Of a DNA stretch of 18,121 nucleotides, positions 15,115 to 18,121 are shown one piece after another. Each line of letters begins with the position of its first letter. Positions within the stretch are counted from its first letter, which is position 1. The DNA is from Bordetella parapertussis (lineage in GTDB: Bacteria; Pseudomonadota; Gammaproteobacteria; Burkholderiales; Burkholderiaceae_C): the NCBI GenBank assembly GCA_945875935.1, contig CAMCNE010000045.1, forward strand, positions 1 through 18,121. The letters are read 5' to 3'. The translations under genes and the position numbers were made by a program. The notes below the pieces were generated by a model. The model saw nothing but the letters and a program-made list of their open reading frames with translations, was not told where the DNA came from and did no database searches.

Positions 15115-16248
15115 ATGCGTATTTTTAAATTATCAGCAGTTGTTACTGCATTTCTTTCTACATTTAGTGTTTATGCGACCACGACTACTGCGTCACTTGG
15201 TTCACTCGGAACATATTCTCTATTAACTGTTCCAACATCTGCAGGAACCTCAACCTTTGGTACGGGTATCAATGATTATGGAACTATAATCGGTTACTCG
15301 CAAAATGGTGCTGGTGTACAGACATCGTTCATCTACTCAAATGGACAAAAGACGAATCTTGGAACCCTTGGCGGCGCAAGCACGAGAGCTGTTGCCATTA
15401 ATAATTCGAACCAAATTGTAGGAACATCCCAAACCACCTCGGGCACTTGGAATGCATTCATTTACTCCAATGGAGCAATGCATGATTTGGGGAATTTTGG
15501 ATTTAATGGCGCGACTGGTTCTTCAATAAATAATAATGGGACGTACGCTATCAATGCTTACCAACCACGCGACAACGGAACATCTTTCATATGTAACGGA
15601 GCGACGTGTGAGAACGTACAGCCGACCAATTCATATTGGTCAACCGTCAGCCATATAAATGATTCTGGCTATGCCGTTGGTGGAATCGGAACTGCTGGGT
15701 ATGGATCATATCAGGCAGCATTCTGGCAGCCTGGCTCTTACTCAACCCCGACAGTAAATGGAATGTTTAATTCTTTCGCCACGAGCATAAATAATAAAAA
15801 TCAGGTGATTGGCTGGGGTAACGGCTATAGCAATCTTGCCGCTATCTATTATTCATCACCAAGCGCACCCGAGCAAGACACGGGGGTTTACTTTGGCGGA
15901 AATGGCAATTGGAGTTCCGCCTCGGCAATTAATGACCTGGGCACCTTCATCGGTTTATCATACGTCACGAACGGAGCGCGTCATAGTTTCATTTCTTATG
16001 GTGGAGAGACGTACGACCTGACATCTTTCTTCGGTTTTCAGGTTGAGGACTCAAACTCTAATCAACTTAACCAAGGCAACATGATGGTCGGAACAATCCA
16101 GACTGAATGGGGATTCCAAGCAGCGATTCTGGTTCCTGACTCTGTTCCTGCAATTACCGCAGCAGTCCCCGAACCCGAAACCTACGCCCTGATGCTGGCT
16201 GGGCTGGGTTTGGTGGGCTTCATGGCCCGCCGTCGCAAGGCAAAGTAA
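15115..16248 (+). CDS. Secreted HAF-repeat protein with PEP-CTERM sorting signal
   Basis: A 377-residue exported protein of unknown function. Residues 1-21 form a signal peptide (basic MRIFK, hydrophobic core, cleavage after VYA). The body is a series of HAF-type repeats: SFIYSNGQKTNLGTLGG (71-87), AFIYSNGAMHDLGNFG (114-129) and later units built on INN/IND-x-G-x-V/I-G (51-60, 95-104, 179-190, 225-233, 272-280), which probably form a beta-propeller-like or beta-helical repeat domain. It ends with VPEPETYAL (351-359), a membrane helix (about 357-370) and the basic tail ARRRKAK: the PEP-CTERM signal cut by exosortase, used for exopolysaccharide-associated surface proteins. Ser, Asn, Thr and Gly are abundant. 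The first nine-tenths of the gene is AT-rich, with codons like AAT, TTA and ATA that are rare elsewhere here, while the last 80 bases return to GC-rich host usage. A terminator follows directly. Likely horizontally acquired. Confidence 0.9.
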   Translation: MRIFKLSAVVTAFLSTFSVYATTTTASLGSLGTYSLLTVPTSAGTSTFGTGINDYGTIIGYSQNGAGVQTSFIYSNGQKTNLGTLGGASTRAVAINNSNQIVGTSQTTSGTWNAFIYSNGAMHDLGNFGFNGATGSSINNNGTYAINAYQPRDNGTSFICNGATCENVQPTNSYWSTVSHINDSGYAVGGIGTAGYGSYQAAFWQPGSYSTPTVNGMFNSFATSINNKNQVIGWGNGYSNLAAIYYSSPSAPEQDTGVYFGGNGNWSSASAINDLGTFIGLSYVTNGARHSFISYGGETYDLTSFFGFQVEDSNSNQLNQGNMMVGTIQTEWGFQAAILVPDSVPAITAAVPEPETYALMLAGLGLVGFMARRRKAK

Positions 16249-16270
16249 GCCGTCAGTTCATCGACGCAGC

Positions 16271-16303
16271 AAAGCCGGCCCCAGTGGCCGGCTTTTGCTT
16301 TGT
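16271..16303 (+). terminator. Intrinsic terminator after the PEP-CTERM gene
   Basis: AAAGCCGGCC (16271-16280) pairs perfectly with GGCCGGCTTT (16286-16295) across the loop CCAGT and is followed by TTGCTTTG. It lies 22 bases after the TAA of the PEP-CTERM gene. The A-run on the other strand makes it potentially bidirectional. Confidence 0.88.
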
Positions 16304-16319
16304 GGGTGGAGAAATTCAA

Positions 16320-16552
16320 CCCTCACCCTGACCCTCTCCCGCAGGGAGAGGGGATTTGAGTCTGCCTTTCCTTCGGGGAGAGGGGATGGATACACCCTCA
16401 CCCTGGCCCTCTCCCACACGTGGGAGAGGGGATTCATGCTGCCATCTCCCGCAGGTGAGAGAGGGAACTTGAACAGCCATCTTCCGCGACGCGCGAGATG
16501 GGACTTGCATGGGCCCCCTCTCCCGCCCGGCGGGAGAGGGCAGGGGTGAGGG
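16320..16552. repeat. Dispersed GC-rich repeat, copy 2 (compound)
   Basis: A 233-bp composite of the same repeat as at 14174. It has two CCCTCACCC starts (16320-16328 and 16395-16403) and one GGGTGAGGG end (16544-16552), so it looks like one full unit with an extra partial unit in front. Palindromes of the CTCTCCC...GGGAGAG type recur (for instance CCCTCTCCCACACGTGGGAGAGGG around 16408-16431). Positions 16460-16552 match copy 1 almost base for base. Together with the terminator this accounts for the whole gap between the PEP-CTERM gene and the glycerate kinase gene. Confidence 0.88.
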
Positions 16553-16571
16553 CGGCGGCCTTGAATCGCAC

Positions 16572-17840
16572 TCACCCGCCGATCAGGATGGCCCGAAAGT
16601 CGTTGACGTTGGTGAGCGTCGCTCCGGTGACGACGCCGTCGCCCAAGGCCTGAAAGAAACCGTGGGCGTCATTGCGCTCGAGGCTGTTGGCGGGATGGAT
16701 GCCCAGGCTGCGTGCGCGCTGCAGCGTGTCGGGTGACACGCAGGCGCCGGCAATTTCTTCTTGCCCGTCCACGCCGTCGGTGTCGGCGGCCAGGGCGTGC
16801 ACTGCGGGCTCGCCTTGCAGCGCCAGCGCCAGCGAGAGCAGGAATTCAACGTTGCGCCCGCCGCGACCATCGCCGCGCACCGTGACCGTGGTCTCGCCGC
16901 CCGAGAGCAAAACGCATGGCGGCTTGAAGGGCTGGGCGCGTCGGGCCACCTGAATGGCCATGGCCGCCATCACCTTGCCGACGTCGCGCGATTCGCCTTC
17001 GATGCGGTCGCTCAGGATGTGGGCGTTGATGCCTGTATCTTGCGCCACGCGGGCGGCGGCTTCGAGTGCCATCTGCGGCGTGGCGATCAAGCGGGTTTCG
17101 ATGCCTGACAAGCGCGCATCGCCGGGCTTGACGGACTCAGCCTGCGCGCTGGTCAACACCTCGAGCACATGGCTTGGCAAGGCAATGCCGTAGCGGCGCA
17201 CGATCGCCAGGGCATCGGCGCAGGTGGTGGCATCACCCACCGTCGGGCCGGAGGCGATGTCGCAGGGGTTATCGCCGGGCACGTCAGAAATCAGCAAGGT
17301 GACGACCTTGGCCGGGTGGCATGCGGCGGCGAGCCGGCCGCCCTTGACGGTCGACAGATGGCGCCGCACGCAGTTGATCTCACTGATGCTGGCGCCGGAT
17401 GTCAAAAGCTGGCGGCAGAGAGCCTGCTTGTCTTGCAATGTGATGCCGGCCAGTGGCAGGGCCAGCAACGACGAGCCGCCACCCGAGATCAGGCACAGCA
17501 CGGTGTCGTCGGCGCTGAGACCTTGCACTTTTTCAAGGATGCGCCGCGCGGCGATGACGCCCGCCTCGTCGGGCACGGGATGGGCCGCCTCGATGACTTC
17601 GATGTGGCGGCAAGGCGCGGCGTGCCCGTAGCGGGTCACCACCAGCCCTTCCAGGGGGCCAGGCCAGTTGTGCTCGACAGCACGCGCCATTTCTGCGCTG
17701 GCCTTGCCCGCGCCGACGACGATCAAGCGTCCCTTGGGTGCGGCCGGCAAATGGGCCGCCACGCAGCGCGCGGGCTGGGCGGCCTCGACGGCGGCTTGAA
17801 ACATGCGCCGCAACAGCTCGGTGGAGTGGTCCATCGACAT
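16572..17840 (-). CDS. ttuD: Glycerate 2-kinase, MOFRL family (TtuD/GckA type)
   Basis: Phosphorylates D-glycerate to 2-phosphoglycerate, feeding glycerate from glyoxylate, tartrate or serine-cycle routes into lower glycolysis; older annotations call it hydroxypyruvate reductase TtuD. The 422-residue protein has the N-terminal DUF4147 domain with VVGAGKAS (41-48), ISGGGSSLL (118-126) and INCVRRHLSTVKGG (155-168), then SDVPGD (185-190). The C-terminal MOFRL domain shows LSGGETTV (312-319), GRGGRN (325-330) and ADTDGVDG (352-359). All are intact. The ATG at 17840 overlaps the preceding Sel1-repeat gene's stop by one base (TGATG); the next Met, two codons later, is an alternative. No glyoxylate carboligase or tartronate-semialdehyde reductase gene is in the window, so the pathway is unresolved. 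Confidence 0.92.
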   Translation of the reverse strand: MSMDHSTELLRRMFQAAVEAAQPARCVAAHLPAAPKGRLIVVGAGKASAEMARAVEHNWPGPLEGLVVTRYGHAAPCRHIEVIEAAHPVPDEAGVIAARRILEKVQGLSADDTVLCLISGGGSSLLALPLAGITLQDKQALCRQLLTSGASISEINCVRRHLSTVKGGRLAAACHPAKVVTLLISDVPGDNPCDIASGPTVGDATTCADALAIVRRYGIALPSHVLEVLTSAQAESVKPGDARLSGIETRLIATPQMALEAAARVAQDTGINAHILSDRIEGESRDVGKVMAAMAIQVARRAQPFKPPCVLLSGGETTVTVRGDGRGGRNVEFLLSLALALQGEPAVHALAADTDGVDGQEEIAGACVSPDTLQRARSLGIHPANSLERNDAHGFFQALGDGVVTGATLTNVNDFRAILIGG

Positions 17841-18121
17841 CAGCGCGCGGCTCTAGCCTTTCGGGCCTGCCAATCGCGCGCGAGTCGCTGGGCATCTTCG
17901 AGCTGCGGCGGCGTCATCTGGCGTGCCACCAGCTCGGCGTTGAGCGTTGCTTCCTTGTCGCCAGTGGCCGCAGCCAGCTGCAGCCACATCAAGGCCCTGG
18001 TGCTGTCCTTGGCCACGCCGCGCCCTTCGAAATAGCTCAGACCGAGGTTGACCTGTGCCGGCACGTGGCCCTGCACCGCGGCCATCTTGTACCAGCGCAC
18101 GGCTTCGGCCACATCTTGCGC
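17840..18121 (-). CDS. Sel1/TPR-like repeat protein, C-terminal part (runs off window)
   Basis: The visible 93 residues continue past the end of the window, so the true start is not seen. They contain a Sel1-like repeat, AEAVRWYKMAAVQGHVPAQ, followed by NLGLSYFEGRGVAKD and a second unit beginning ALMWLQLAAATGDKEA. These helix-turn-helix repeats bind other proteins and are common in bacterial adaptor and envelope proteins. The tail is basic (ARDWQARKARAAR). The stop overlaps the glycerate kinase start by one base, so the two genes are probably cotranscribed. No metabolic role can be assigned. Confidence 0.82.
   Translation of the reverse strand, partial: AQDVAEAVRWYKMAAVQGHVPAQVNLGLSYFEGRGVAKDSTRALMWLQLAAATGDKEATLNAELVARQMTPPQLEDAQRLARDWQARKARAAR

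Noticed and set aside
14320..16560. CRISPR array
   Set aside because: The repeats are only two, long, imperfect and 2 kb apart, with no regular short spacers and no cas genes.
16258..16575. Short frames in the repeat region (for example RRPHPCPLPPGGRG-type peptides)
   Set aside because: These are the usual spurious translations of the CCCTCACCC/GGGAGAGGG repeat, with repeated Pro/Gly/Arg patterns and no start signals.

Overview
The window is GC-rich and almost fully coding. Its gene content points to a betaproteobacterium of the order Burkholderiales (Comamonadaceae or Sphaerotilaceae-like): a lolD/lolC pair, an RpfE/ApgM-type gene overlapping recJ, an rnm-yciO pair, prfB with its programmed frameshift, pepN-fbp, and a PEP-CTERM protein. 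The assignment rests on gene families and composition only; no database search was possible.

Layout. Positions 19-1981 (minus): lolC and lolD, the inner-membrane lipoprotein-release transporter, overlapping by 8 bp. Positions 1982-2217: a non-coding spacer full of inverted GC-rich repeats, facing both ways. Positions 2218-4919 (plus): an RpfE/ApgM-type gene overlapping recJ by 4 bp. Positions 4989-7440 (plus): rnm (PHP-domain RNase AM), an EamA-type exporter and yciO. Positions 7453-9056 (minus): a membrane-anchored CxxC thioredoxin-fold protein coupled to plsY, and ybaK. Positions 9201-13985 (plus): prfB (two-frame gene), pepN and fbp. All of this is ordinary chromosomal housekeeping content.

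Positions 14017-14092 hold a tRNA-Thr(CGU) gene with its own -10 box and terminator. Immediately downstream lies the only accessory segment. It contains a dispersed GC-rich repeat (copy 1), an intact higA-type antitoxin, the last residues of a decayed higB toxin, a possible insertion-sequence end, and a strikingly AT-rich gene. That gene encodes a secreted HAF-repeat protein with a PEP-CTERM sorting tail. A terminator and a second copy of the same dispersed repeat in the same orientation follow. The two repeat copies therefore bracket a roughly 2-kb insert. After them the GC-rich chromosome resumes with a MOFRL-type glycerate 2-kinase (minus) coupled to a Sel1-repeat gene that runs off the end.

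Functional reading. Most of the window serves envelope lipid and lipoprotein biogenesis (lolCD, plsY), RNA and protein quality control (rnm, yciO, ybaK, prfB, pepN), DNA repair (recJ) and three-carbon/sugar-phosphate metabolism (fbp, glycerate kinase). The likeliest place for undescribed biology is 14174-16552, where a foreign-looking HAF-repeat exoprotein carries a host-like PEP-CTERM tail next to the ruins of a toxin-antitoxin locus.
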